Shown: in pieces, positions 48,191 to 58,430 of the stretch | How the letters are laid out: the number at the start of each line of letters is the position of its first letter | Position numbering within the stretch: the stretch's first letter is position 1 | DNA from: Loripinus fragilis | Taxonomy: Eukaryota > Mollusca > Bivalvia > Lucinida > Lucinidae | Direction: 5' to 3' | DNA: 64,000 nt | Assembly: GCA_964019695.1 (NCBI GenBank) | Contig: OZ026522.1 | Coordinates: forward strand, 16,366,687-16,430,686 | Notes under the pieces: model-generated | Told to the model about the DNA's origin: nothing | Databases searched by the model: none | What the model saw: the letters and a program-made list of their open reading frames with translations, nothing else | Program-made: the position numbers and the translations under genes

Positions 48191-48954
48191 ATTTTATTCA
48201 GATCTTTTTAATACTTGCAGATAACTAGAACCGGCATAATATCTTATGTTTTTGACTTAATTTCTGGTCACTGTTTCAAGTTCAGAGTTATCTGCCTTTG
48301 AGCATCGTCAATTATGATGTCTCCAAACATTATGCTGGCTCCATGGTGAGCGATCGTTGCCCATTGGGCTACTTGTTTTATAAAAGTGATAGGGCATTTG
48401 TGCTGAAAAAATTGTGTTGCAGATGTTTGTGGAAGTCTGACTGAAAAATAGATGGGAAGGTTCATGCATGTCCATTTTACTTTGATTTACAGTTTTCGTT
48501 AATAGTTGTTGCTTAATTTGTAAAAAGATTAAAAAAGCAAACAAAAAACAGCACAGTTGTTGTCGAAGACTGGAACATGGGGCAATATAGATCTAGTCAG
48601 CTTTACTTCCTTATTTGCCACGTGGCGGTAAATGGTCTCTCATAATAATCATTGAATGATCGCAGTGATGTAATATACGACTCATTTAGTAAGTCCAACA
48701 GATTCTAATATGACTCCTGGTATCCACATGATAAATTGCGAGACCCTATATAGAGTCTTACGGGCCTCAATAAAGCTGAAGCTGAACGTTGGTATTCAGT
48801 AGACAATCAGGTTTAGTCACCTGTTAATCTAATGGTACTGGGAGTGAACTCACGACAGGAAACAAAGAGCAATTTATAAAGCACAATTATAGTATTTCCA
48901 AATAAATGTTTACAATGAAACACTGTTGTTTCATTATACTGTCCAGATTGGTAT

Positions 48955-49171
48955 GCGAGAAAACCTGTCTTCGGAGGGTTGCAAACAACACAGGCGCAGA
49001 CTAGCCTGCGCATCCGCGCAGACTGATCAGCGCCTTTGTTATTCGCTTTTTAGAAAGTATCACATCCAAACTTGCTACATGCAAAATTTCAACTTTCTAG
49101 CTAGTCTCTGTAGCTGAGCAGCCTGGTTTGAATCTCACTTTGTCCAAAATCCTGAAGACAGGTTTTCTCGC
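48955..49171. mobile_element. R2 dispersed TIR element, full copy
   Basis: GCGAGAAAACCTGTCTTCGG and CTGAAGACAGGTTTTCTCGC are inverted repeats, 19 of 20 matching. The interior has the hairpin GACTAGCCTGCGCATCCGCGC...GACTGATCAGCGCC and CTTTGTTATTCGCTTTTTAG. 217 bp, inserted in U-f. Related copies are at 60480-60672 and 63246-63482. Confidence 0.8.
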
Positions 49172-49510
49172 GTCTTGGCCCTTATAATAATGATTGTATG
49201 CCATTTTTTTCACAGTAAGAAGCTGACGGAGTAAACAGGAATTTTGGTGGAAAGGATCAAAATATTGTTATACAATCCCAGAGTTCAAAGACTGTCGTGT
49301 CTTCCTATTTCATTCCATCATCAAGTAGCAAGCTATAAACCAGCTATTTACACAGAAGACTTCAATAGTTTGATCATTGTTATACATCATAACTCTGAGG
49401 AGGTGAGTGAGAATTTAGCTTCTTTAACATCATCAACTACTATAACACGGCCACCAATTCAGCTCCTTCATTAAATATACCAGTTGGATTTTTGCGTGTC
49501 CTAATTTTTA

Positions 49511-50521
49511 GAGCACAATTCAGTAATCATGCATTGCTATTTGATGAGACACTTATTGAATATTTCGATACTGATATTAGTTATAAGAGGATAAAGAGAA
49601 CCACAAAGCTAAATACAAACGTCAGACACCAACCCTTCAATGAACGTATAAGGCCAATGTCATGTGATCAATAAACTTTATTTGAATAAGGATTTTTGCG
49701 AGTGTGTGTGTTGCAAAATATCCAAAATTTAAATAAGTTTATTCCAATATTATTGGATGATTACCCTATTTTACATTGTTTGATAGAAGGTGTTATCTGC
49801 ACCACAAGGATCGCCTATTTTGTGTAAATTGCAGCAAATATTTTGCATCACCAAGTCAGATATGACCATGGAGTTAAAGGTCAAGGTCAAATAAATTTAA
49901 ATCTGTTTTAGAGACTTTAGAAAAAAAAACTCATATTTCATTTTGACTAAAGGAAATCATATTTGTAAAAATAATTGCCTCTAGTCTGTAGATTACATCT
50001 ATGGTTTCAGCTTACCAATATGACCTTGGAACCAAGTCCAATGTCAAATTAACTTAAACTTTGGTTTTAGCTACTATTTAAATTTTGATGAAGGGTCTTT
50101 ATGATTGACATAATGATTTTCCATGGTTTGTAGATAACAACAAATGCTTCCTAAGCAGAACCCTTCATGCACTAATGAATTCTTCCTTCTAGTTTGATGC
50201 AATAAAATTGTAATGGTCCATTGCATACTATAAGGGGTCACAGGGTACAATTTCTTAATAAATTTGTACTTTTTTTCTCTGAAGATAATTTTTGTCTTAA
50301 TAACAATGTAGATCCTGATGAAATGCCACATAATGCGAAATTTAATCTGGGTCTTCTCTGTCTGCAATTGTAATTACAAATACATTTGCATTCATTCCTC
50401 TTTTATTCGAATGAAAACAGTAAGACATCATGTAAACAACAAACAAATTCAAGACTGTCGAAAACATGGTCCATAGCTAAGATTTCGTTGTTATTGCATT
50501 TTTGTTTGGAGACATTATTTA
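49511..50521. other. AT-rich interval without recognised genes
   Basis: Contains CATATGACCTTGGAACC-like text (49860-50050), a common bivalve intergenic repeat, in two degenerate units (GATATGACCATGGAGTTAAAG and CAATATGACCTTGGAACCAAG, each quoted in part). No coding or RNA gene seen. Confidence 0.4.
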
Positions 50522-51449
50522 CTGAACAAAAGTGAAAACGCTACACATGAATTTTTGCCATCTAAATACAAAAGTATGCAAACCAAGAATGCATATGAAA
50601 GTGTATCTTAATGTTCAAACACTAGGTAATGCATAACAGTAAATTTTTTTTGCGGATGCTGTCACGAGGAAACACATGAAAGCCATTTAAATGTGACAGA
50701 GGTCCAATTTTTTAGGTTGCAAATTTAAACTAGAAATCTCACACAGTTTAGGCCTTCAGAAATCCACTACCTACGAGATCCGACTGTATGAAATGGTAGT
50801 CTAGACATATGGCAACCAGAAATGTGAAGGACTTATCTCAAGTGTGTTTTGATCGTTTAGAAAAGCAATCTTAAAAAGCGGGTTTTCTATCAAATTGTCA
50901 AGTTTGAAATTTTAACACTGAAATCTCCCTAGGAAAATCAATGTGTTGTTGCATCTTAGTATGAGGACATTACTAGTCGAGAAATGGTGGAACCAATGTG
51001 CTGAGAGGTCTACCTGATTTGACATTAAGAAAAATATCAAAAATCGTGATAAATCAAAAATTACCAAGCGTTTAATATTCCCTATTTGTTTTTGTCAAAG
51101 GGAGACAATTTTCAATTTTTTTACAAATCTGATAATTTGAAATTGATTTCTGAGTTTGTTTCAAGTGATTATTCAGTTTTCTTGTGTTTTTATGAAAAAC
51201 AATTATGACCAACTTTGATAAGCATAACAATTTTAATTTGTGCATGCGCAATAGCAAAATTCAATGAATAAAGCTTTAAACACTTAAAGGAGCATAACTC
51301 AGACATCAGAAGAGACAAATTTGTGGATTTTCAACGAATCATTTGCTGGATGTCAGGGAAACATTATAAAGCTTTAGTAAATACTTTTTTTCCAACACTT
51401 TCTCACAAAATATAGATAATTGTAGTGTAGCGTTTTCACTTTTGTTAGG
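50522..51449. mobile_element. Tc1/mariner-type non-autonomous element with TA target
   Basis: Left CTGAACAAAAGTGAAAACGC and right GCGTTTTCACTTTTGTTAGG are inverted repeats (23 of 25 including TACAC). TA lies on each side (50520-50521, 51450-51451). 928 bp; the interior is AT-rich with no transposase. Confidence 0.8.
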
Positions 51450-51469
51450 TATATAATTAAACAATTGTT

Positions 51470-52060
51470 GACTGTTGAGGCATTGGGAATAATGTGATGT
51501 CAATCTGATAATACCAACATTGACCTTGGCTCCGCCTCACTTGTTTGTTTGTTCAAACAAAGAAAAATGAACAAACAAACAAAACTGTTGTTAAATTTCA
51601 TTAACCCATCTTTAATATAGCTTTTGGTAGATGAAACAACAAATCATGTCAATTTCATGCAGCCCATGCTAATTTTATACTCACCATGTTGCTTTTAGCT
51701 CTCTTGATAGTGATATAAGAAAGGTTCAAAAATACCAACCTCTAGGAACAAGGTTGATCTGGCTTTCATCCTATGTCAATCTGTTGGCCAGTTTAGACCA
51801 GTTTTTGGGTAGATAAAGAGATTTACGAAGGCAAATACGGCCGATCATGAAGCAGGATTCTCTTCAGTGGTATAACAAATAGTTATATTTTGCAGGCATC
51901 AAGAAAGAAGAAAGTCTACAGGTGATAATCAGTGTAACATCAATTCTTAAAGAAAGGTATTTAGGGATCTGTCAATTCATTTTATATACAAAATTGATCT
52001 ATACTGACCTTTAATTAAGCTACGAACAGCCAGAAAAAACGCCATTGAAGAACTTGAACA
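51470..52060. other. Unassigned AT-rich interval
   Basis: One short palindrome at about 51540-51590 (TTGTTTGTTTGTTCAAAC...GAACAAACAAACAAAA). Otherwise nothing recognised. Confidence 0.35.
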
Positions 52061-52655
52061 AATGCACGACCCGTAGGTCTGCACTATAATCACTGTGTTA
52101 GTCCGTCCGTCTGTCGTCCATCCACCCATCTATCTGTCTTCCGTCAGTTAGCAGTTAGTCAAAATGCTCATAACTCTTAGACCACATGTCATATTTTGAT
52201 CAAAGTTAGCATACAAATGCATGTAAACATAGCCCAACCACTGGAATGCCTAACAACCTTTTTTAATGGACAAGGCTTTGCCCGAGTATCAGTAAAAGTA
52301 AGAAAGAGGACAAAGATCAGGAAACGATACAATGGTACCACATCTGACCCAGGATACCATATGGGAAAGTAACAAAAATACAATAAACATCACCAACAAG
52401 AGCCAAGAGGTCAACCCTTTTCCGGCAGGTAACCACAAGGCAGCAATGAACAAACGCGAAAGCATGAGAAACACAAGACACAAAAATCACAAGTGATCCA
52501 CAAAAGAAGTACAGCCTTGGAATGGTCAATAAAAATGATTTTACTGGAGGTCTTAAACGCGTTGCCCGAGTATGGTCAATTAGTGAAAATGTTCATAACT
52601 CCTGAACCACATGGTATAGTTATATCAAAATTTGCGTACCTAGTTATTATGCCCC
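52060..52655 (+). repeat. TCCGTCCGT-type repeat units interrupted by a family X insertion
   Basis: GTTAGTCCGTCCGTCTGTCG leads into GTTAGTCAAAATGCTCATAAC (52155), and after the insertion ATTAGTGAAAATGTTCATAAC (52578). These are two units of a degenerate tandem each followed by ..ACCACATG.. and AGTTA.CATA or AATTTGCGTA text. Confidence 0.6.
52290..52561 (-). mobile_element. Family X element, copy 4, with 12-bp target duplication
   Basis: TTGCCCGAGTAT at 52278-52289 is repeated at 52562-52573. The element carries AGTAAAAGTAAGAAAG, CAAAGATCAGGAAACG, GACCCAGGATACCATATGG, GGTAACCACAAGGCAG, GATCCACAAAAGAAGTAC and TTTACTGGAGG. The end near 52290 is shared by all copies, whereas the other end stops at a different point in each. 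That pattern and a 12-bp duplication suggest 5'-truncated retroposition on the minus strand. Confidence 0.85.
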
Positions 52656-54075
52656 TGCCATTACAATGGCTGGGGCATTAAGTGTTATCCCTGTCCTTCC
52701 GTACGTACGTCTGTCCATACGTACGTACTTCACACAAAACGATGACCGCTCTCTAAGTTGAATAGTTTTGATCAGAATTTTATGAACCTTAGTCACAAGT
52801 TCCGTACCATAAAGTCTTCTTCTAGGTCGATAAGTATAGGTTATTCAATGTTTTGTGTTGGTTATGGAATATATACGAGGGAGCGGAGCTCCCAAGTGTA
52901 TATTTCAAAATCAACACAAAACATTGTATAACCTATTTAGCCCTGACCCAGCTGTTTCCTGTGTTTGTGACAAGCTGGTCACACATCGTGAAATATACAC
53001 ATTATGTTGCATTTTGCTGCATTTCTTTTAGGAGTCTGCCATTTCTTTCTTAGTCATGGATGCGTTCACATTGGACAAATGGATTTTATAAGTAGTATTT
53101 ATTTTGAGTTTTTTCCCAAAATTATCTGGGAATCATTGATCACTGATCACACGTTACAGATGTAAAGACTGATCAGTCCCCCACTGTTTGTGCATTCTAC
53201 CCTGATTCGCAAACAGTGGAGACACTCAGATCAGCGTGTATATTCATGTGCCGTTTGATTGCGTGTCTTTATCAAATAGAATTTATGAACAAGCAATGTA
53301 ATTTCTGACCAGGATTCAATATACACATTCTGCCTGGTCAGTGTTTACTGCAGTCGCCAATTTTCCGTGAAACAGCTGAAATTTGAAATTTACATCATTT
53401 TGTGTCAATATTCTTATCACAGTTCTGAAAATAAAACTACATTTGGTGAAAGTAGCATTTCGGACAGCAATTTCCTCTTATCAAGTTATGGGAATGCTCT
53501 CAAAAAAAGTGTGAGGTATGGAAAATATACCACACTGAATATGGCCAGTCTCTCGCAACTGATTGGCTGAAATCAAAAGGAAGTGGGCGGGTCATGGGCT
53601 AATGGTCCATATCGCATTATGTATTCAGGAGTTATGGCACTTTGTTTTCATGAAATTCACCATTTGAAATTATGTTCGCTCTCTTAGTTGAGTAGTTTTG
53701 ATCAGAATTTTATGAAACTTGGTCACATAGTTTAGTGCGATAATATCTTCTTCAGATAATGATTTATATTGCACTATGCTTTCACGAGTTATGGTCCTTT
53801 GTTTATGAAAACTCACCATTTGAATCGATGCCCACTCTCTAAGTTGAATAGTTTTGATCAGAATTTTATTAAACTTGGTCACACTGATGAGTTTTATAAT
53901 GTCTTCTTCAAGTTCGATAATGGTTTATATCGCATTAGTTGTCTGGAGCTTTGTTTATGAAAAATCACCATTTTTGGTGGTGTCTGTTCTCTAAGTCAAG
54001 TAATTTTGATCACAATTTTATGAAATGAGTTCACAGTGTTAAACACGATGTCTTTCTCGAGTTTGATAATGATCA
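52655..54075 (+). repeat. Degenerate ~155-bp repeat (TGGCTGGGGCATTAAGTG head), interrupted
   Basis: Head CCATTACAATGGCTGGGGCA then TCCGTACGTACGTCTGTCC. Units with CTCTCTAAGTTGAATAGTTT, GATCAGAATTTTATGAA.CTT and GTC.TTCTTCA.GTTCGATAA at about 52750, 53678, 53835 and 53985. Foreign sequence, including a hairpin, occupies about 52845-53600. Confidence 0.7.
52843..52958. repeat. Hairpin with TAGGTTATTCAATGTTTTG arms
   Basis: ATAGGTTATTCAATGTTTTG and CAAAACATTGTATAACCTAT mirror each other over about 30 bases, with GTGTTGG/TCAACACAA and GGGAGCGGAGCTCCC in the middle. Confidence 0.7.
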
Positions 54076-54459
54076 ATATGGACTTTCCCAAATGCATTGT
54101 TTGATATTACCTTGGTTTTCAATTCAACTTGAAGAAACACCCATCCTACAAGTCTTTCTAGCTGTAGTTTGCTCATATATTTATATATCATGATTTTAAA
54201 CTCAAAATTATGATATTTTGGACCCCTATACCAGAATATCTAAAAAATTCGTCACAGCAAAATTGAAATACAATACAAATCTCAAGCGAAATGTATAACA
54301 GTAGCTACAATTTATGATCCAATGAATTACACCCTTTCTTCTGTCTTGACGCAGTCTGACCAGTACAAAGTTAATTTAACTTAAAAAAAAGATATTTCTA
54401 ATATCTACGTTCACCACGGGTCGTGTATATTACAGTCAGTTGATTATATAAAATAATCT

Positions 54460-54718
54460 GGGCCTGGAATTACAATGCCTCCTTAAAGTTAAGGAAGACT
54501 TAAATTTAGTATTGACTTTTCAGGATGCGAAAAATAACGTTTCAAACTGATTAAAATCAAAATAGTTTCATTTTTTTCTGTAGATTACAATGATATCTTT
54601 GACCACAAGTACTGCATCGATCCAGGCAATTTATTTCGCATCTAATATAGCATGTTGAAATATCAATACTTAACTAAAGTCTTCCTTAAGTTTAAGAACG
54701 CATTGTAATTCCCGGCCC
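54460..54718. mobile_element. MITE Y, copy 2 (inverted relative to copy 1)
   Basis: Left GGGCCTGGAATTACAATGCC, right GCATTGTAATTCCCGGCCC. TTTTCAGGATGCGAAAAATAACG is the inverse of the interior at 24605, shown here in part as GGATGCGAAAAATAACG. Confidence 0.8.
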
Positions 54719-54934
54719 TGTAAAATTATAACAAAGGCCCCAGCCTCTGCGTCACTGCGTATGCAGTAGCGTTTAAGTTGTTTATTATGTAGCTCAAGCT
54801 TTCATAAAACGTTTCACAAATGAAAGGTTCTGTTAGACAAGGTGTAGAATGCAAGAACTATAATTCTGGATACTTTTTGTGTTATGGTCCTTAGATTATT
54901 GAAAATAGCTGTATCTGTAATAACCTCACTTGAA

Positions 54935-55037
54935 AACCATAACTGCGTTGTGGTCATTGAGCAAGACACATTTATCCTAGCTTAGTACTGAAAGATTGTT
55001 GATGGGACGTAAAGAATCAAACAATAATAGGAGTGGG
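54935..55037 (+). mobile_element. 5'-truncated SINE (3' half)
   Basis: CGTTGTGGTCATTGAGCAAG, ACACATTTATCCTAGCTTAG and AAAGATTGTTGATGGGACGT match the minus-strand reading of 15805-15930. The tRNA-like head is missing. 55038-56013 has no recognised feature. Confidence 0.75.
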
Positions 55038-56013
55038 CATGACTCTTTGAAATTGGTACCTGTAGATTATGTGATGCTGTCATGCCTCTGTTACTGTATA
55101 ATTTTCTCAGATATTTAATTTCTAGAGTTACATGTGAAAACGTGTAGAATTTAAATTCCATAATTTCAGATTAAATATTTAGGAGTTTAGAACTTCGGAA
55201 TCTAAAGTTGATTTGTCTGGTTTTATTCTAGACGCTCTGTAGTCTTTTTTGAAATATGAATGTGGCTTTATGCATGAGATGATTTACAGGGCTCAATAAC
55301 TGCCACTCTGTTGTTCGTATTTTAATTACTGTGCTTTAGAAAGGAGAAAAGGTTGATATTTCATATAAATAAGTAATTTTTGGTCTCCAACGTAACACGT
55401 ATTTACATGAAATTTTAAAGAAATGTTAAACACATGCGACAACATGCAACATTGCAAAGCACAAAACTTGTAACTCTTAATTGCAATTTTTGAGTTAACC
55501 CTCTTCAGAAATTGAAAATAGGAGAATTTCCCATAGATTTCTTCTTACCTCAGATAATTAACAGAAAGAAAAACACGTCAGATTGGATTTCTTGGCTCAC
55601 CTTTTGGGGCCAACTCACTCATTCAGAAATTTATCGTATGATGGGACCCATTGAAACATTATAATTGAAAGCTTTACAAGTACAAGGGGTAGTTAACTCT
55701 TTGCAAACTGGGTAAATTTGCGTGCCTTTATGTCGTCTGCTGATTTTTTTTTTTCAAAATTTATTTTTTCGAAAAATTATATCAGAAAACTACCTTCAGA
55801 GTATCAAACAGTTTTGATCCAGATTAGGATCAACCTTCTGTCGGTCTGATCTGGATGCAATATATTTGCAAAGGTTAGCAGCAGACGACACTAGTAGGCA
55901 AAGCGTTAAGCATTGAAAACCGTATATGTATGAATTTTAATATTAGACTAAGGTCATGAGAAAATGGTATTTATTGCATACTGATAAAGGCCTTCAAACA
56001 CGTGCCTTAAGCA

Positions 56014-56245
56014 GTTACGCACGTGCGTAATAATAATAGTACATGTAACATTCAAGGGAGGTCACACGGTGTGGTATAATTGAGTGTCAATACCATAAGA
56101 AAATGCTCTTAAAACAAAGAATTCGCTCCCCTGGGAGCAAATTCTTTCCTTAAGAGAAGATTCCATTTTGCAAAGGGACGCAATTGAAGAGAATCACTGC
56201 ATGATGAAGTAGTCTCCCTTCTTCAATGTTCTGGCTACGCCATTG
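56014..56245. repeat. Dispersed inverted-repeat element R3, copy 2, upstream of the TRIM-like gene
   Basis: Begins with a perfect 16-bp palindrome TTACGCACGTGCGTAA (56014-56029). It then shares, in opposite orientation, the blocks CAAGGGAGG, GGGAGCAAATTCT and AAAGGGACGCAATTGAAGA with the copy at about 13978-14167. It lies within 350 bp of the gene start and may overlap its promoter region. No coding capacity. Confidence 0.6.
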
Positions 56246-56340
56246 TGTAAGTTATCCAATTGGGATTAAATAATAATCTTTGATCTAAGACATTATCGAC
56301 CTTTAAGCTTTGTTTATGCGATCAGGAAATGTTCTGGCGA

Positions 56341-56599
56341 GACTGCGCGGACGCTCAGGCATGTCTGAGTCTACGATGCTGGAAGATGCAATCAGTACAA
56401 AAATCTCATGAATTGTCATTTTTTTCTTATATTTCTCCTACAGTATGCCGTCAGTTGACGGAGCTATATCAGGACTGCGCGGACGCACAGGCTCGTCTGA
56501 GTCTACGATGCTAGATGATGCAATCAGTTCAAACATCTCATGAATTGTCATTCTCTTCTAATCTTTCTCCTACAGAATGGCGTCAGATGACGGAGCTCA
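56341..56599 (+). repeat. 132-bp tandem duplication covering splice acceptor and start codon of the TRIM-like gene
   Basis: Unit 1 (56341 to about 56467) and unit 2 (56473-56599) align without gaps at an offset of 132 bp. Both start at GACTGCGCGG, pass through a shared ATGAATTGTCATT region, a pyrimidine tract and CTACAG, and end in an ATG followed by a near-identical GTCAG.TGACGGAGCT. In the upstream copy the ATG (56445-56447) opens a frame of about 33 codons that stops before the true start, so it could only act as an upstream or decoy ORF. The offset is a multiple of three. Confidence 0.85.
56551..56576 (+). promoter_or_regulatory. 3' splice acceptor (pyrimidine tract plus CAG) just before the TRIM-like start codon
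   Basis: A pyrimidine-rich tract (TTCTCTTCTAATCTTTCTCC) is followed by TACAG ending at 56575, one base before the ATG at 56577. This suggests the coding exon is joined to an upstream untranslated exon that I cannot locate. A near-identical acceptor lies exactly 132 bp upstream (CAG at 56441-56443). Confidence 0.6.
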
Positions 56600-58304
56600 A
56601 TGTTTCCATGTTGGATCCGATGCAGTATATACCTATACCTGTGAGCCCTGTGATTATAGAGGTGTGAACCGAGAAGCTATAACATTTTGTAGAAACTGTA
56701 AGGAATATATGTGTCATTTATGTACAGAGTCTCACAAGGGACAGAAGATGTCACGGAATCATAAACTCTTAGACGTAAAAGATATGTCAGGCATGCAAAC
56801 ATCCACGGTTAGTGATTCATTTATAATGTCATGTGACTGCGACCAAACATCTCCTATCACCCATTATTGTATTGAACATGATAAAGCATGTTGTGCTAAT
56901 TGTAAAATTCTTAAACACAGAAAATGTCAAAGTATAACTATTAGTGAGAAAATTAAATCATTCTCTGAAAATCAGTTAAAAGAAATTATTCAGAGAGTAG
57001 CCACACTGAAAAAGGAAATGGACTCATTTATTCGTAATAGAACTACTGACTTAAAACATGTGCAGACTATGACAACTCAATGTAAATCAGATATCCAGAC
57101 TTTTCGAAAAGAACTAAATTCTTATTTAGATATATTAGAAGATAAGGTAGTCAAAGAATCAGAAGTTCATGAAGCAAAATTTAAACAAGAAATCAGCCGT
57201 CATATTGAAACCTGCTCATCAACCTTAAAATCTCTCACAGCAGACAAAACCCTTCTTGTCGAGGCACAGACAACATCAAAGAAAGCGAACATGTTTGCCG
57301 CTCATCATAAAGTATCACATCGTATCGAAAATTATGAGAGCTTATTAAACGATTTCAAACAAGAAAGTATATCGCCTAATTTAACCTTTAAAAGTAATGA
57401 AGAGCTTCGGAATTTACTAAAACCCGTTAAACAACTAGGACAATTAACAGGTCAAATAAAACAAAAATCATCTCAGAATACTAATACACTATTTACAGAA
57501 TTGGCAGTAGACAGTTCACGTCAGGTTAATATTCAATTGTCAAGTGACAGTCACTGTCCAGATATAACGGGCTGTACATTTATGCCTGATGGTGGGGTAG
57601 TTCTTTGTGACTTTAATAACTCCAATCTTATATTACTCAGTGATATATTCACTGTCAAAGAACGCCTTCATCTGGACTCCTGGCCACATGATGTGTCACC
57701 AGTCAACAGCAACAATGTTATAGTCACTTTACCAGATAAGAAGAAGTTACAACTCATACAGGTGATTCCTTCATTGAAGCGAGGTCGATCTATCAATGTT
57801 GACAGGACGTGTTATGGTGTACAGGTGGTAGAGGACCTTATCTATGTGACATGTCACAACAGCCCTGGTGAGGGAGAAGTGCTTGTTGTAGATATGAATG
57901 GTACTGTTACACATAGATTCGGACAGCCAGACAAGAAACAGCCTATGTTCTCTTGTCCAAACTATATAACAGTATGTCCCGCCACCAGGAAGATGTTTAT
58001 AACTGACAGTTCCACAGAGACTGTATCATGTCTGATGTCTGATGGAACTGTAGTATATCAGTATAAAGATCAAGATTTAAGAGCCCCGAGAGGTGTATGT
58101 GTTGATGGAGGAGGGAATACCATTGTGTGTGGCCATTGGTCCAATAATGTACAAGTTATCAGGGCTGATGGCACCAAGTGTTGTACCTTACTTACATCAC
58201 AGGACGGTGTTTCTGGTCCATGGTCAGTAGCGTACAGACAGTCGGACAACACTCTTATACTTGGGTGTTGGTACAACAATCTTTTAATATATAAGATGAA
58301 ATAA
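56577..58304 (+). CDS. RING-less TRIM-like protein: two B-boxes, coiled coil, C-terminal NHL-type beta-propeller (575 aa)
   Basis: The only convincing intact gene in the window. Seen: a first B-box-type zinc cluster at residues 22-62 (C22, C25, C38, C41, C46, C49, H53, H62); a second at about 86-117 (C86/C88, C98, H101, C106, C109, H114, C117); a heptad-rich, charged, probably coiled-coil stretch at about 122-275; then about 306-575 with repeated blade-like strands (for example GCTFMPDGGVVLCD, and APRGVCVDGGG near residue 501), typical of NHL/six-bladed propellers. There is no RING finger before the B-boxes, so E3 ligase activity should not be assumed. Family knowledge: bivalves carry many intronless B-box/coiled-coil/propeller genes annotated as TRIM2/3/56/71-like, often proposed in RNA binding or innate immunity. 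The ATG has A at -3 and G at +4 and lies one base after a CAG acceptor, so an untranslated 5' exon is likely upstream. The stop TAA falls in an A-rich run that supplies AATAAA. It sits alone among repeats. The function in this animal is inferred only from domains. Confidence 0.93.
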   Translation: MASDDGAQCFHVGSDAVYTYTCEPCDYRGVNREAITFCRNCKEYMCHLCTESHKGQKMSRNHKLLDVKDMSGMQTSTVSDSFIMSCDCDQTSPITHYCIEHDKACCANCKILKHRKCQSITISEKIKSFSENQLKEIIQRVATLKKEMDSFIRNRTTDLKHVQTMTTQCKSDIQTFRKELNSYLDILEDKVVKESEVHEAKFKQEISRHIETCSSTLKSLTADKTLLVEAQTTSKKANMFAAHHKVSHRIENYESLLNDFKQESISPNLTFKSNEELRNLLKPVKQLGQLTGQIKQKSSQNTNTLFTELAVDSSRQVNIQLSSDSHCPDITGCTFMPDGGVVLCDFNNSNLILLSDIFTVKERLHLDSWPHDVSPVNSNNVIVTLPDKKKLQLIQVIPSLKRGRSINVDRTCYGVQVVEDLIYVTCHNSPGEGEVLVVDMNGTVTHRFGQPDKKQPMFSCPNYITVCPATRKMFITDSSTETVSCLMSDGTVVYQYKDQDLRAPRGVCVDGGGNTIVCGHWSNNVQVIRADGTKCCTLLTSQDGVSGPWSVAYRQSDNTLILGCWYNNLLIYKMK

Positions 58305-58356
58305 AATATAGAATAAAATATAGAATAAAATATAGAATGAAATATAGAGTAAAATA
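58302..58356 (+). terminator. AATAAA-rich 12-bp microsatellite at the gene's stop codon (candidate polyadenylation signals)
   Basis: A unit close to AATAAAATATAG repeats about four times, starting within the stop codon. It offers at least three AATAAA hexamers within 30 bases of the stop. Use of these signals would give an almost absent 3' UTR; this is inference from the motif alone. Confidence 0.5.
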
Positions 58357-58390
58357 AGACCTAGTTAGTATCACAGAGGGGACCAGAGAA

Positions 58391-58430
58391 GACTCAGACG
58401 AGACTGCGCTTTTGCGCAGTCTCATCTGAG
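58391..58430. repeat. Hairpin downstream of the TRIM-like gene
   Basis: About 19-base arms, starting GACTCAGACGAG and ending CATCTGAGCC, around a 2-3 base loop (CTTTT region), with two G-T-compatible mismatches. It matches the core of the dispersed CTGATCAGACTGCGC hairpin family and is the first unit of the 122-bp tandem repeat that follows. Confidence 0.7.

Larger units (their letters stand above)
43596..49510 (+). repeat. U-f: sixth spacer unit, expanded by insertions to 5.9 kb
   Basis: Start segment AGGCATCATTAGGCATCC (43616), GAGTGCAGGCCCAGATCAGA, TTTCACAGTTGGTAAATATTG (44567), GTCACGCGACTGATAT, ATACAGGGTAAGTTATG (44740). Continues after 45905 with ATTACAATAAAGGCTGTCCC, after 48375 with AGGGCATTTGTGCTGAA, then TAATGGTACTGGGAGTGA (48829). 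Ends with an exon-like module (49216-49402) and CGTGTCCTAATTTTTAGAGCAC (49495), where satellite would begin but does not. Intervals 43700-44280 and 44860-45700 hold no recognised gene. Confidence 0.7.

Noticed and set aside
49244..49474. 76-residue frame over the exon-like module of U-f as a coding exon
   Set aside because: The corresponding frame is broken in U-c, U-d and U-e, so it is not conserved coding sequence.
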